Counted from the first letter of the stretch, positions 1 to 8,635 are shown. The stretch: DNA of 64,000 bases from Mycolicibacterium senegalense (GCF_019645875.1 NZ_CP081000.1:2294001-2358000); one strand, 5' to 3'. Notes: generated by a model not told the origin, from the sequence alone. A program made the numbers and translations.

Positions 1-111
1 ATTTGCTGTGACGGGGTTGGGGTCGCAGATGGTCATCGGTGTTGTCCCGGGTGCGGTGCGCGCAGGCGGCCCGGTATCTCCTTTCGATCACTTCGCCCCC
101 CGGTAGCTAAG

Positions 112-130
112 TTTGGTTAGCATAAGCTAA
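112..130. promoter_or_regulatory. IdeR/DtxR-type iron box
   Basis: The 19 bases match the actinobacterial iron-box consensus TWAGGTWAGSCTWACCTWA at about 16 positions, and the core is an inverted repeat (GTTAGC, 4-base spacer, GCTAAC). It lies about 75 bp in front of a possible minus-strand start at 36 that leaves the left edge, so it probably serves that off-window gene. It is downstream of the heme oxygenase gene. The match was judged by eye. Confidence 0.55.
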
Positions 131-197
131 CTCCAGCGGATTTGGGGTATGAATTTCCTATGTCTCGGCGGATCCGTCGTTGTGGGTAGGCGGTCGC

Positions 198-854
198 TCA
201 GCGACGGTAGGCGGGCAGCTTCTCGGCGAGCTCGTCGAAGACCCGCTGGTTGAGCGCAAAGGCGAGTTTCACCTCGTCGACCACGCGGTCGATCTCCAAC
301 GCGTCGAGGTCGAGTCCGTCGAGACGGGCCCGGTAGGCGTCCTTGTACGGCTTCGGCCGCATCGGAAAGTCATAGAATGCAAGACCTTTGGATTCCAGAC
401 CGAACGAACGGCCCAGTATGCGTCCGATGGCCTGGCCGCCGGACAGGTCGCCGAGGTAGCGCGTGTAGTGGTGGGCTACGAGCGCGCCTCCCCATGGGGA
501 GTTGGCGAACCTAGCGCAATAGGCCCGCACTGCATCCGAATCCACTTCACGATCCGCCTCGGGTGCCCAGTGGGCCAGGTCGGCGTCGATGGCATCCAGC
601 CGCTCGAGGGCCGGGTCGTACACGGCGCTGACCAGTGGGTCCTCACAGTGCTCCCGCACGGCGGCCTCCAGCGCGGCGTAGATCGCCCGCAACCGCAGCA
701 GGTAGTCGACGTAGCCCTGCTCGTTGACCCGGCCGTTCAGCAGCTCGGTGACGAACGGCGACTGCTCGGCGGCGTCGTGCTGGTCGGTCGAGTCCTGACG
801 CATTGCCACCGAAAGCGATCGGGCGGACGGGGTTGCGACGGCGCTCGGCGGCAT
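198..854 (-). CDS. Heme oxygenase (biliverdin-producing type)
   Basis: Heme oxygenase opens the heme ring with O2 and electrons to give biliverdin-type product, CO and free iron; it is a soluble cytoplasmic enzyme used to take iron from heme. About 218 residues, the normal size of the HmuO/HO-1 family. The N-terminal helix has the proximal-heme-ligand pattern RQDSTDQHDAAE, with the His about residue 26, and the distal helix has the glycine-rich stretch YLGDLSGGQAIGR. I chose the ATG at 854 because GGAG lies 6 bases upstream; a GTG at 866 would add four residues and lacks a ribosome site. A TetR gene lies upstream on the same strand, and a long palindrome sits just in front of this gene. Iron control by IdeR is possible but not shown. 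Confidence 0.9.
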   Translation of the reverse strand: MPPSAVATPSARSLSVAMRQDSTDQHDAAEQSPFVTELLNGRVNEQGYVDYLLRLRAIYAALEAAVREHCEDPLVSAVYDPALERLDAIDADLAHWAPEADREVDSDAVRAYCARFANSPWGGALVAHHYTRYLGDLSGGQAIGRILGRSFGLESKGLAFYDFPMRPKPYKDAYRARLDGLDLDALEIDRVVDEVKLAFALNQRVFDELAEKLPAYRR

Positions 855-884
855 ACTCGGCTCCACTTGGTAGGGCTCAACTTT

Positions 885-917
885 GACAGGTTGTCAGCAT
901 GATGCTGACAACCTGTC
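885..917. promoter_or_regulatory. 33-bp perfect palindrome, candidate TetR operator
   Basis: Two 16-base arms (GACAGGTTGTCAGCAT and its exact complement) flank a single central G. The site is about 30 bp before the heme oxygenase start and about 60 bp after the TetR stop. There is no T-run, so it does not look like an intrinsic terminator. Its perfect symmetry and position suggest binding of the adjacent TetR dimer, or a pair of dimers; that pairing is inference. Confidence 0.6.
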
Positions 918-974
918 GGAAACCTAACACGGGGCCGACGGGTTCGGGGGCCTACGGATTCGAGAGGCGGGTCA

Positions 975-1544
975 CTACTGGGCGGTGGCGCCCAGGGCGC
1001 GCAGGACGAACCGTTCGATCGCCTCGACCGGGAGATGCCGGGGCGCCAAGCATGCGTGAATCAACGACACGGTGGCGGGCTCATCGTCGACGACGAACTG
1101 TCCGGTGGCCACCCCCTCGGTCAGAATCTCGCGCAGTACGTCTTCGACCGCCACCACGTGGTCGCGGATGGCGAGCATCGTTTCGGTGGTCAATGCGCCG
1201 TAGAGCTGCATGCCCATGCCCATGTGAAATTCCTGCCCCGCCTCCAGCTGATGGCGGATGTAGACGCCCAACCGCCTGACCGGATCGTCGACCTCGGACA
1301 GCGCGGCCCGCAACCCGTCGAGGTACCTGGTGGTCTCGTGGGAGGCGAAGGCGATCACCACAGATTCCTTGTCGGGGAAGTGGTGATAGATCGCGGTCCG
1401 GCCGATGCCGGCTTCGGCCGCCAGCTTGGCCATCGTGATCGCGTCGAAGCTGTGCTCGGCCATGAGCGTCGCGAACGCCTCGAAGATGCGCTGTTGGACC
1501 AGCTCGCGGTGTTCTTCGACCGATGAGGCGCTGATCCTGGGCAC
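975..1544 (-). CDS. TetR-family transcriptional regulator
   Basis: 189 residues, the usual TetR length. Residues 15-60 form the DNA-binding domain, with the helix-turn-helix around ITMAKLAAEAGIGRTAIYHHF; the rest is the variable helical ligand and dimer domain. The ligand cannot be predicted. It lies upstream of heme oxygenase on the same strand, 57 bp from the palindrome at 885-917, and probably represses the downstream gene. An upstream minus-strand reading frame overlapping it is a shadow. Confidence 0.85.
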   Translation of the reverse strand: MPRISASSVEEHRELVQQRIFEAFATLMAEHSFDAITMAKLAAEAGIGRTAIYHHFPDKESVVIAFASHETTRYLDGLRAALSEVDDPVRRLGVYIRHQLEAGQEFHMGMGMQLYGALTTETMLAIRDHVVAVEDVLREILTEGVATGQFVVDDEPATVSLIHACLAPRHLPVEAIERFVLRALGATAQ

Positions 1545-1753
1545 GCTCGACTCTAACGCCCGCCACGAAATCCGAAGCTGTCGGTCTGAGAATTTCCGAG
1601 TAGGCCACTACTCTATTGCGGCCGCGGCCACCGGACGATGATTCGATCAGTCGACAGGTACCTACGAGCGGGGTGGCGGATGAGGGTGGCGAGCACGGCT
1701 GACCGTCGCGGGGCGCATTGCGTTGTCCGCCACATGTGCGGTGGGTGATCGGC

Positions 1754-2521
1754 ATGGACGACGCCGGTGTTGCACTACGGGTCCTGGGCCCGTTCCAGGT
1801 CTGCAAGTGGGGGAGGCCGGTACCGCTGCGATCCGGGGGCAAGGCCGAGAAGCTGCTGAGCAGTTTGGCGATTCGGCACCGTTGCGGGATCGGCCGTGAG
1901 GCGCTGATCGAAACGATCTGGCCGGACAGCTCGCCCGAGCTGTCGTCGCAGTGCCTGAACACTCTGATTCACGGGCTCAAGACCCAGTTCGCCGATGCGC
2001 TCGCCGGCCAAGCGCCCGTGGTCCACCAGCACGGTCACTACGTGCTGAATCTGGACGGCGGGCTGAAGGTCGACTCGCTGGAGTTCGAATCCGCCGTCGA
2101 TACCGGACATCGCCTGCTCTCGACCGGGGCCACCGAAGCGGCCATCGAGGCGTACGAGCGTGCGGTCAACTTCTACCGCGGGGATCTGTCGTCGGAGTCG
2201 GGCATCGCGGGCCTGTTGGAGCGTGAGCGATTGCGTACGGTCTGCCTGGCCACGCTGGCCCGGTTGGCCGACGCCCATTTCGAGCTGGCCAACTACGAGC
2301 AGGCGCTGGCCTACGCGGCGCGGCTGCTCGAGGTCGATCCGTGCCGTGAAGATGCGCACCGGATGACGATGCGGGCCTGCGTCCGCATGGGCGCCCGCTC
2401 GCAGGCGCTGCGTCAATACTCGGTATGCCGCCGGCTTCTGGCCGATGAGTTCGACGCGGTGCCCGAGCCCGCCACCGAGCAGTTGTTCGCGGTCATCCGC
2501 ACCGATCCGGGCGCCATCTAA
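1754..2521 (+). CDS. SARP-type regulator (winged helix plus BTAD domain)
   Basis: 255 residues from the ATG at 1754. The first ~85 form an OmpR-like winged helix (VALRVLGPFQV, then LIETIWPDSSPELSSQCLNT). Residues ~90-240 are the helical bacterial transcriptional activator domain, ending in the typical EDAHRMTMRACVRMG and RSQALRQYSVCRRLLADE. There is no NB-ARC or TPR extension, so it is a short SARP of the type that activates neighbouring clusters. It is the nearest regulator upstream of the contractile-injection operon, in the same direction, and is probably its activator (inference). The frame is open back to 1718, but homology starts close to the ATG used here and no strong ribosome site separates the options. 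Confidence 0.8.
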   Translation: MDDAGVALRVLGPFQVCKWGRPVPLRSGGKAEKLLSSLAIRHRCGIGREALIETIWPDSSPELSSQCLNTLIHGLKTQFADALAGQAPVVHQHGHYVLNLDGGLKVDSLEFESAVDTGHRLLSTGATEAAIEAYERAVNFYRGDLSSESGIAGLLERERLRTVCLATLARLADAHFELANYEQALAYAARLLEVDPCREDAHRMTMRACVRMGARSQALRQYSVCRRLLADEFDAVPEPATEQLFAVIRTDPGAI

Positions 2522-2536
2522 CCCACCTCAGCCACT

Positions 2537-2565
2537 GCCGCGCATGCCATTTCGGCATGCGCGGC
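2537..2565 (+). terminator. Hairpin after the SARP gene
   Basis: A perfect 12-bp stem (GCCGCGCATGCC / GGCATGCGCGGC) with a 5-base loop lies 16 bp after the stop codon. There is no U-run, as is common for putative mycobacterial terminators. It separates the regulator transcript from the tail operon, which would then need its own promoter in 2566-2700. Confidence 0.5.
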
Positions 2566-2708
2566 TGTGCTGTGGGCGCCTCTGCCCGCGCCCTCAGTGG
2601 AAGCTCAGTCAAACCTCATCGGTGGCTCACCGCCGGGCCGGGAAGTCTCATTCGATGCTGAGTGCCCACGGCTACAACTGAATTGCCAAATCAATTCTAT
2701 GAGGACTT

Positions 2709-2933
2709 ATGACGGAAGGTGAACAGGCCGACAAGCTCTCTGCCACACGTCAGTTCGTCGTCGTGGTGCGTGTCGCCATCGAGGGCAACGGGGAAGTGAC
2801 GGGTGAGCTCGTCGACCCGATCTCGGAGCAGCGTCGCCGCTTCACCGAGCTCTCCGTTCTGGTCGACGAAGTCCGTAACTGGATTGAGGACGTCGTGGGA
2901 AAGGCCATCGATGATCAGCACCACACCGAGTAA
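2709..2933 (+). CDS. Small hypothetical protein at the head of the tail operon
   Basis: 74 residues, family not recognised. The ATG follows GAGGA at 2703-2707. The N-terminal half looks like a small beta sheet (QFVVVVRVAIEGNGEVTGELVD); the second half is an amphipathic helix (VLVDEVRNWIEDVVGK). It has the same orientation as the sheath gene, 114 bp ahead of it, and is the first gene after the SARP hairpin. It could be an accessory structural or control protein; nothing in it identifies a function. Confidence 0.6.
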   Translation: MTEGEQADKLSATRQFVVVVRVAIEGNGEVTGELVDPISEQRRRFTELSVLVDEVRNWIEDVVGKAIDDQHHTE

Positions 2934-3047
2934 CGGACCGGTCGGTATGGCCCGTCGCGCCCTCCCGCCCGATAGCCCCCACCGCGTCGCAGAAACACGC
3001 CCACGCCGCACCTCAGCCACGGAACATCAAGCCCCACGGAGGATTTC

Positions 3048-4742
3048 ATGCCTGTTCTAGTTGTCCCAGGAGTGTCCGTCGAGGCCAACTTCGATGTGCT
3101 GCCACCGCTACCAGCCGCGGCGGGCATCGTCGGTGTGGTCGGCATCGTCGATCGGCCCCCGGCCGCGCCGCGTCTGGTCGGCGTCACCCGCGTCTCCGAA
3201 CTGCAGGACCTGTGCGGTCCCGGAACCCTGGCCTCGATGCCCGACGCCGTCGCCGCGCTGTCGACCGGGGCCCGGGAGCTGGTGGTCTCGGCGGTGGCCG
3301 GTGGCGCCGCCGCCAGGGCCAGCCTCGTCAACTCCGACAACACCCCGGTGGTCCGGTTGCGGGCCAGGGCGGCCGGGGCGTGGGCCAACCAGCTGACCGC
3401 CGACGTGCGGACGGTGACCAATGCCACCGGCGCCGTCGTCCGGGTCACGCTGCGGATCCTGCAGAACAACGCCGAAGTGGAACGGTTCGACGATCTGATT
3501 GTCGAACCCGGCCAGCCGCTCGACCTCTTCTCGGTCGTCAACTCTCAGTCCAACTACGTGGTGGCGGTCGAACCCGGCTTCGAAGGCGACGATCCCGCGC
3601 CCGGGGACTACCCGCTCACCGCCGCGGGCACCGCCGAGGTGGGCCAGGACGGCGCCGCGGGCACGGTCCTCATGGATCTGCGACTGATCCCCGGCGCCAG
3701 TGGCGACGGGGTGGTGGTGCGAATCAGTGGGGCCGACGACGAGATCACGCTCGAGGTGTTACGCAACGGCGCCAGACAGGAGATCTTCGAAGACCTGACG
3801 ATGGACCCGGATTCGGCGAACCACCTGCCCGCCGTACTGTCCCGGCAGAGCCGGTTCGTCCGTGCGGTGCCGCGCAGTTCCTTACCCGCCGAGGCCCGGT
3901 TGCCCAGGGCCACCCCGGCGCCGGTCGCCTTCGCCGGCGGATCCTCGCCCAACGTCAACGCCTACCGCAACGCCATCGATCTGCTCACCGACGATCCCCG
4001 GATCGACCTGGTGATGGCCAGCTTCGACCCGGCGCTGGAGACCGCGGATGTGATCGCGATCCACCAGGCTCTGCTCGCACACGCGCTGGTGGCAAGCGAT
4101 GCCGGTGCACCGCGGATCGCGTTCGGTTCGATCCGTGCTGCCGATGCCGCCGACCTCGACGCGATCCGCGATCACGCAGCCGCGGTGCGTAACCGGCGCT
4201 TCGTACTGGTGGCGCCGCCCGGAGCCACCGGTGCGGTCATCGGACTCATCGGCCGCCTGAACCCGGAGATATCGCCCACCTTCTCCTCGGCGCAACTACT
4301 CGGAATCCCACCGTCGCGGTACCGCGAGAGTGAGCTGAACGTTCTGCTGGGCCCGGCGGTGAACCTGCTCGTCGTGCAGCAGCGGGCGGGGCGCGGAGTG
4401 ATCGTCCTCAAGGGCATCAACACGATCGGTGACCAGATCTCGGTCACCCGGGTCGCCGACCGCTGCATCCGGGAGACCAAGGCGATCAGCGAGAACTTCA
4501 TCGGCCGGCTCAACTCGGCGGACGCACGAGAAGCCTTGAAGCAGCAGCTGATCGCCACCTTCACCCGACTGGAACGCTCCGGTGCCCTGGTGCCGAGCAC
4601 CGACGGGTCCGACCCGGCATTCATCGTCGACGTCTACTCGACCCAGCAGGACTTCGCCCAGGGCATCGTCCGCGTCGACATCGCAGTCCGGCCGGTCCGG
4701 GCAATCGATTACGTCTACGCAACCATCCGCGTCAAGAACTAG
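3048..4742 (+). CDS. Contractile tail sheath protein
   Basis: 564 residues. The sheath surrounds the inner tube and contracts to drive it through a target envelope. The N-terminus MPVLVVPGVSVEANF followed by GIVGVVGIVDR is the strand region by which sheath subunits link. The C-terminal third (DRCIRETKAISENFIGRLN to RPVRAIDYVYATIRVKN) is the conserved core of the gp18/Afp sheath family. The variable middle (about 100-270) contains two related beta segments and would face outward. GGAGG lies 5 bases before the ATG. It is the only sheath gene in the cluster, unlike the three in Afp/PVC systems, and the tube gene follows after 21 bp. Confidence 0.93.
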   Translation: MPVLVVPGVSVEANFDVLPPLPAAAGIVGVVGIVDRPPAAPRLVGVTRVSELQDLCGPGTLASMPDAVAALSTGARELVVSAVAGGAAARASLVNSDNTPVVRLRARAAGAWANQLTADVRTVTNATGAVVRVTLRILQNNAEVERFDDLIVEPGQPLDLFSVVNSQSNYVVAVEPGFEGDDPAPGDYPLTAAGTAEVGQDGAAGTVLMDLRLIPGASGDGVVVRISGADDEITLEVLRNGARQEIFEDLTMDPDSANHLPAVLSRQSRFVRAVPRSSLPAEARLPRATPAPVAFAGGSSPNVNAYRNAIDLLTDDPRIDLVMASFDPALETADVIAIHQALLAHALVASDAGAPRIAFGSIRAADAADLDAIRDHAAAVRNRRFVLVAPPGATGAVIGLIGRLNPEISPTFSSAQLLGIPPSRYRESELNVLLGPAVNLLVVQQRAGRGVIVLKGINTIGDQISVTRVADRCIRETKAISENFIGRLNSADAREALKQQLIATFTRLERSGALVPSTDGSDPAFIVDVYSTQQDFAQGIVRVDIAVRPVRAIDYVYATIRVKN

Positions 4743-4763
4743 ATCGGCCGAGAGGACTCCACC

Positions 4764-5135
4764 ATGCCGACCATCTATGCCGCCTCCGAGAGCACCGTCC
4801 TGGTCGACGGTGAGCCCATCGAAGGAGTGCAGGGAATCGACTACCGGACCCGCCATGAGCGCACCAACATCTACGCGCTCGGCAGCACCGAACGCGTCGG
4901 TGTCGTCTCGGGTGCCTACGAAGTCCAGGGACGCATCCGCGTCACCTCCGCAAGCGCCAAACTGGATGCGCTCGGTGGTGAGCAAATGTTTCAGATTATC
5001 GCCAACCTGCGGCACGGAGACACCGAGGCAACCGTCACCTTCGACGATTGCTGCCTCACCGAGAAAACCTTCGACCTTTCGGTCAACGGTCAGGGAGCGG
5101 CGGTCTATGCCTTCAGTGCCGCCCGGATGCGGTAG
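4764..5135 (+). CDS. Tail tube protein (probable)
   Basis: 123 residues, rich in beta strand, with the pattern of a phage tube subunit: a short lead strand, a loop (TRHERTNIYALGSTERVGVVSGAYEVQGRI) and a closing FDLSVNG/AVYAFSAARMR segment. It would form the inner hexameric tube that the sheath pushes out. Its place straight after the sheath and before the baseplate genes supports this. It is shorter than the ~150-residue Hcp-like tubes of Afp/PVC and only one tube gene is present. The assignment rests on fold-like pattern and position. Confidence 0.7.
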   Translation: MPTIYAASESTVLVDGEPIEGVQGIDYRTRHERTNIYALGSTERVGVVSGAYEVQGRIRVTSASAKLDALGGEQMFQIIANLRHGDTEATVTFDDCCLTEKTFDLSVNGQGAAVYAFSAARMR

Positions 5136-5143
5136 GGCCGAAG

Positions 5144-6289
5144 ATGGCCGATCCGATCGTTTCGCTCGACCTGGCCGCGTGCCGGGCCTGGATTGCCGGC
5201 GTCGCCGTGGCGGTGCAGCCGCGGCCCGGTGGCGGACTGATGTTCGGCCAACGCATCATTCGGCCGCTGCGCTTCGGCGAACGGTGGCGACTGCTCGACG
5301 CGGCAGTCAACGCGGGCAACCGGATCGGGGCGACGGTGCTGGCCTGCGCCACCGAGGTCGCGTCGACTCCGGAAACCGACACGATCGCCGAAGTTCTGGC
5401 CCTGCATCTGGCGGGGGCTCGCCCGGAACGCAGCACTCCCGGATTCACCGCACAGCTGGCGACGCTGACGGCGGCGGGGTGGGAGCCCCCTGCGGTCTTC
5501 GACACCGACGCGGATCTGATCGACCTGCTCACCAGCGAGGTGCCCGGCGGCACCGCTGACGGGTGGACGAGCATCGTGCTCACCGCTGCCGACGGCGGGG
5601 CGGGTTCAGCTGCGGAAGCGCTGCGCGTTCTCGAAGGCGAGTTGCTGAGCCGGTTGCTGCCGACAGCGGCCGATGTGCCGACAATCCCCTTGGTGCGCAA
5701 CGAGTTTCGCTTGGCTGCGGACGATGCCACCGAATCGGTTGTGCCTGTCGACCTTCGACGGCCGGCTGCGGGTCCCGTCCCCGCCGGTGTGGCGGCAGCG
5801 GCCTGCGCCCCGGGTAAGGACACGGATGCGGCGCCGCCGGCAACAGCCGTTCCGGTTGACATCGAGGCACAAAATCGCTTGGGCGCCAAAAGGTCTGGTG
5901 TACCAGGACCCGGGGCAACGCCGGCCCCGGGCCCGGCCGTATCGCCGGCGTTCCCCGTTCCCATCCGTGCCACCCGGTCAGCCGGGTGGCCCGCGGCGAG
6001 TTCACCGTTGCCACCGGTTGACGCCCCGGACGTCGACCACCGCGCCGACCCGTACCCGATGCCACCCTGGCCGGCGGATCAGGGCTCGCACGCGTGGGCG
6101 CAACGGCCGGCTTACCGGGCCTCCGTGCCGGCCGCTACCGAAGCGACCGTCGTGCGGGACGAGCGCTCCGCGTCGCGCGCACAGCGGCTCGCCGCCCCGG
6201 AAGCCGCCGACATCGACCCGTTCGACACGGCGAATCTCGTTGCCGTGCTGCTGAATGAGGAATCCGACCTGCGAGGTCTGTTGCCATGA
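5144..6289 (+). CDS. Tail-operon protein of unknown function, proline-rich C-terminal half
   Basis: 381 residues from the ATG at 5144; the frame is open further upstream but that overlaps the tube gene. Residues 1-200 look folded (GGLMFGQRIIRPLRFGERWRLL, and a helical region with LLTSEVPGG). Residues ~215-350 are low complexity, rich in Pro and Ala, and probably disordered. The last 20 residues (DPFDTANLVAVLLNEESD) again look ordered. The place between tube and hub genes matches where contractile phages keep tail assembly chaperones and injection systems keep Afp6-like proteins, but I see no decisive motif. It overlaps the next gene by 4 bases. Confidence 0.75.
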   Translation: MADPIVSLDLAACRAWIAGVAVAVQPRPGGGLMFGQRIIRPLRFGERWRLLDAAVNAGNRIGATVLACATEVASTPETDTIAEVLALHLAGARPERSTPGFTAQLATLTAAGWEPPAVFDTDADLIDLLTSEVPGGTADGWTSIVLTAADGGAGSAAEALRVLEGELLSRLLPTAADVPTIPLVRNEFRLAADDATESVVPVDLRRPAAGPVPAGVAAAACAPGKDTDAAPPATAVPVDIEAQNRLGAKRSGVPGPGATPAPGPAVSPAFPVPIRATRSAGWPAASSPLPPVDAPDVDHRADPYPMPPWPADQGSHAWAQRPAYRASVPAATEATVVRDERSASRAQRLAAPEAADIDPFDTANLVAVLLNEESDLRGLLP

Positions 6290-6963
6290 CCACGCCGGCC
6301 GCACCACCTCCGCCGATGCCGCTCGTCGGCGACATCACCCTGAGCTCGGTGCAGCAGATCGACCATGTGATGAGCGCCGGGTTCCAGCGGGTCGCGGTAC
6401 CCGGTCTGGACGGTGACGTCCTGCAACGGGCGGGCCGCGGATCTCACGGCATCTGGATCCGCGGGCTGCTGTCGGGCGACGCCGCCCTGGTTGACCTGGC
6501 CCGACTGCAGAAGCTGGCCGCAGACGGTACGCCGGTGCCGTTTTCCGCCGACATCACCAGTGCATTGGAGCTCGAGCAGGTGGTGGTCACCGACCTGCGG
6601 GCGCAGGCTGTCGCCGGCACCACCGGCATGGTCGGCTACGAGCTCTGCCTCGTCGAAAGTCCGCCGCTGCCACCGCCTGCCGAGGTCAGTGGTTTCGGTG
6701 GCCTCGACGACTTCGGTGTCGGGGATCTCGGTTTCGACGCCGACATCGTGGGCGACATCGCCGCCGTGGCCGGCGATGTCGCCGCTGCGGTTGACGCGGT
6801 GATGGAGGTGGCCGACCAACTCACCGCATTGGCGGCCATGGCCGACATCGACGTCGGCGGCCCGCTGCAACCGCTGACCAAGGCCGTTTCCGGGGTCAGC
6901 GCGGCCGTCGGTACCTATACCGAGGTTTCCAAGTCGCTGAGTCAACTGCTCGGTGGTGGCTGA
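6286..6963 (+). CDS. Putative hub-adaptor protein (DNA-circularisation-N-like)
   Basis: 225 residues. The first ~130 are beta-rich with the pattern GFQRVAVPGLDGDVLQRAGR, IWIRGLLSGD and VPFSADI, resembling the N-terminal domain of Mu-type DNA circularisation proteins and tail proteins that join tube to hub. The remaining ~95 residues are low-complexity helix rich in Asp, Ala and Val. The position before the gpD-like hub fits an Afp7-like adaptor role, but no LysM domain is seen. It is coupled to the next gene by a one-base stop/start overlap. Confidence 0.6.
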   Translation: MTTPAAPPPPMPLVGDITLSSVQQIDHVMSAGFQRVAVPGLDGDVLQRAGRGSHGIWIRGLLSGDAALVDLARLQKLAADGTPVPFSADITSALELEQVVVTDLRAQAVAGTTGMVGYELCLVESPPLPPPAEVSGFGGLDDFGVGDLGFDADIVGDIAAVAGDVAAAVDAVMEVADQLTALAAMADIDVGGPLQPLTKAVSGVSAAVGTYTEVSKSLSQLLGGG

Positions 6964-7982
6964 TGTCCGTGCTCAGTTTCGGTGCCACGGCCACGATCGG
7001 CTCGTTGCGCTACGACGCCGGAATCGCCCAGGTCCGGATCGTGCAGTCGCTGGGGCCCGGAGTGGGATCGGCCCGCATCAGTCTGCCGCGCGACCTGCGT
7101 GCCGACGCGGTACCCGGAGACGAGGTGGAGGTAGCCCTCGTCGGCGAAACGGCAACGCCGTCAACGGTGTTCACCGGGACCGTACTCGCAGTGCGCCGCG
7201 GTCTGGACCAGACCACGGTGCACTGCGGTGATGCGTCCGCCGCGTTGGCGGCCGCTCGCAGCGGCAGCACGTTCGAACAGCAGAGGGTCAGCGCGATCAT
7301 CACCGCCCTCGCGGAGCAAGCCGGTGTACGCACCGGATCTGTCGAAGTCGATCTCGACCTGGTTCGCTACACCGCCGACCAGGGCCGCACCGCCTGGGAA
7401 CACATCAGCAGACTCGCCGACTGGGCGGGCGCACTGGCCACCACCACCGCTGACGGCTATGTCGAGGTGCGGCCCGCTCCGTCGCCCCCGGCGGCTGTCG
7501 CGCTCCGCTACGGCCGGGAGATCGCCGAACTCGGTGTCCTTGTCGCGACGCCCACTCCGGCGTTGGTGTGGACAGGCAACGGGCCGGCCGGCAATGCCTC
7601 GGATGCGAGGGCGCCGCTGCAGACCACGGGTACGCTGCCCGAGTCCGCGCCCGGACCCGACACCCACACCATCCGGGTGCCCGCCGCTGCGCTGCGGACC
7701 CCGGCCGGCGCGGAATCGGCGGCCAAGTCCTACGGCCGGCGCAACGGTGCGCCACGGCTTCGGGCGGCATGCTGGCTGGTTCCGCAGGTGCGGCCCGGGG
7801 TCACCGTTCAGATCACCGATGCGCCGACTCCGCAATCGAGTGGCCCGTGGCTGATTACCCGGGTGACCCATGTGGTGGGTCCGGGACCGACGGGGCGGAC
7901 GGCATTGGAAGCGCTGGGCATTACCGGCGACAGTGGCGGCCTGGCGGATCAGGTGGCCGGGGCCATCGGGAGCCTGCCGTGA
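6963..7982 (+). CDS. Baseplate hub protein (gpD/gp27-like)
   Basis: 339 residues. The hub is the trimer that connects the tube to the spike. The sequence follows the P2 gpD/VgrG N-terminal plan: a barrel of ~90 residues (DEVEVALVGETATPSTVFTGTV), a helical middle (ISAIITALAEQAGVR-like, then TAWEHISRLADWAGALATT) and a second barrel ending near ITRVTHVVGPG. It overlaps the spike gene downstream by 4 bases, which is the common order of hub then spike. Confidence 0.8.
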   Translation: MSVLSFGATATIGSLRYDAGIAQVRIVQSLGPGVGSARISLPRDLRADAVPGDEVEVALVGETATPSTVFTGTVLAVRRGLDQTTVHCGDASAALAAARSGSTFEQQRVSAIITALAEQAGVRTGSVEVDLDLVRYTADQGRTAWEHISRLADWAGALATTTADGYVEVRPAPSPPAAVALRYGREIAELGVLVATPTPALVWTGNGPAGNASDARAPLQTTGTLPESAPGPDTHTIRVPAAALRTPAGAESAAKSYGRRNGAPRLRAACWLVPQVRPGVTVQITDAPTPQSSGPWLITRVTHVVGPGPTGRTALEALGITGDSGGLADQVAGAIGSLP

Positions 7983-8635
7983 CCGCCGCGTTGTTCGATT
8001 CCGTCAGCCGCATCGCCCGCCATGAGGCCGCAGCCCGCTCGATCGCGGCGATCGGCGTGGTGGTCGACGTGTTCGACGGCACCGCCGAACCTCCCGATCA
8101 TTCGGTGACCGTCGAGCTTCGCGAAACCGGACTGGTGTTGCCGCGGGTGCCGATCGCGGTGCCCGCCTTGGGACACGCTGCCACCCCTGGCGCCGGGGAC
8201 CTGGTGGTGGTGGTGTTCGCCGATGGTGACATCAATGCTCCAGTGGTGATCGGCAGCTTGTACCACGCCGACCTGGCCCCGCCCGAGCACGGCGACGGCG
8301 ACGTGGTTTTCGCGTTGCCCGCCGGCGCGCAGGATCCGGCCTTCCGAGCTGTGCTGCGCGGGGGAGACCCGGCGCTCACCATCACCATGGGCGCTGTGGA
8401 GCTCACCGCGGATGACACGAAGCCGCGCGTCAAATCCGGTGATGCGGAGGCCACCGTCGATTCGGCGGGCGGCGGCCGCATCGAACTGACCATCGGCGAT
8501 GCCAGCCTCACGGTCACCGGGCGCGGCGACATCGCCTTCAAAACGTCCGGGAAACTGAGCTTGCAGGCCACCGACATCGAGATCAAAGGCGATGGCGCGG
8601 TGACCATTTCAGCCCCTCAAGTGAAGGTGAACTGA
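7979..8635 (+). CDS. Baseplate spike protein (gpV/gp5-like)
   Basis: 218 residues from the GTG at 7979, which overlaps the hub stop codon (GTGA). Residues ~20-110 form an OB-fold (VTVELRETGLVLPRVPIAVP, GDLVVVVFADGDINAPVVIGSLYH), typical of gpV-like spikes. The last ~100 residues are short repeated strands (VELTADD, IELTIGDASLTV, KLSLQATDIEIKGDGAVTIS) of the kind that makes the triangular spike needle. The frame continues upstream inside the hub gene, but there it is a shadow. The PAAR tip gene follows with one-base overlap. Confidence 0.88.
   Translation: MTAALFDSVSRIARHEAAARSIAAIGVVVDVFDGTAEPPDHSVTVELRETGLVLPRVPIAVPALGHAATPGAGDLVVVVFADGDINAPVVIGSLYHADLAPPEHGDGDVVFALPAGAQDPAFRAVLRGGDPALTITMGAVELTADDTKPRVKSGDAEATVDSAGGGRIELTIGDASLTVTGRGDIAFKTSGKLSLQATDIEIKGDGAVTISAPQVKVN

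Noticed and set aside
1..36. Partial minus-strand reading frame at the left edge (ATG at 36)
   Set aside because: Only 12 codons are visible and no ribosome site is close, so it cannot be called; mentioned only with the iron box.
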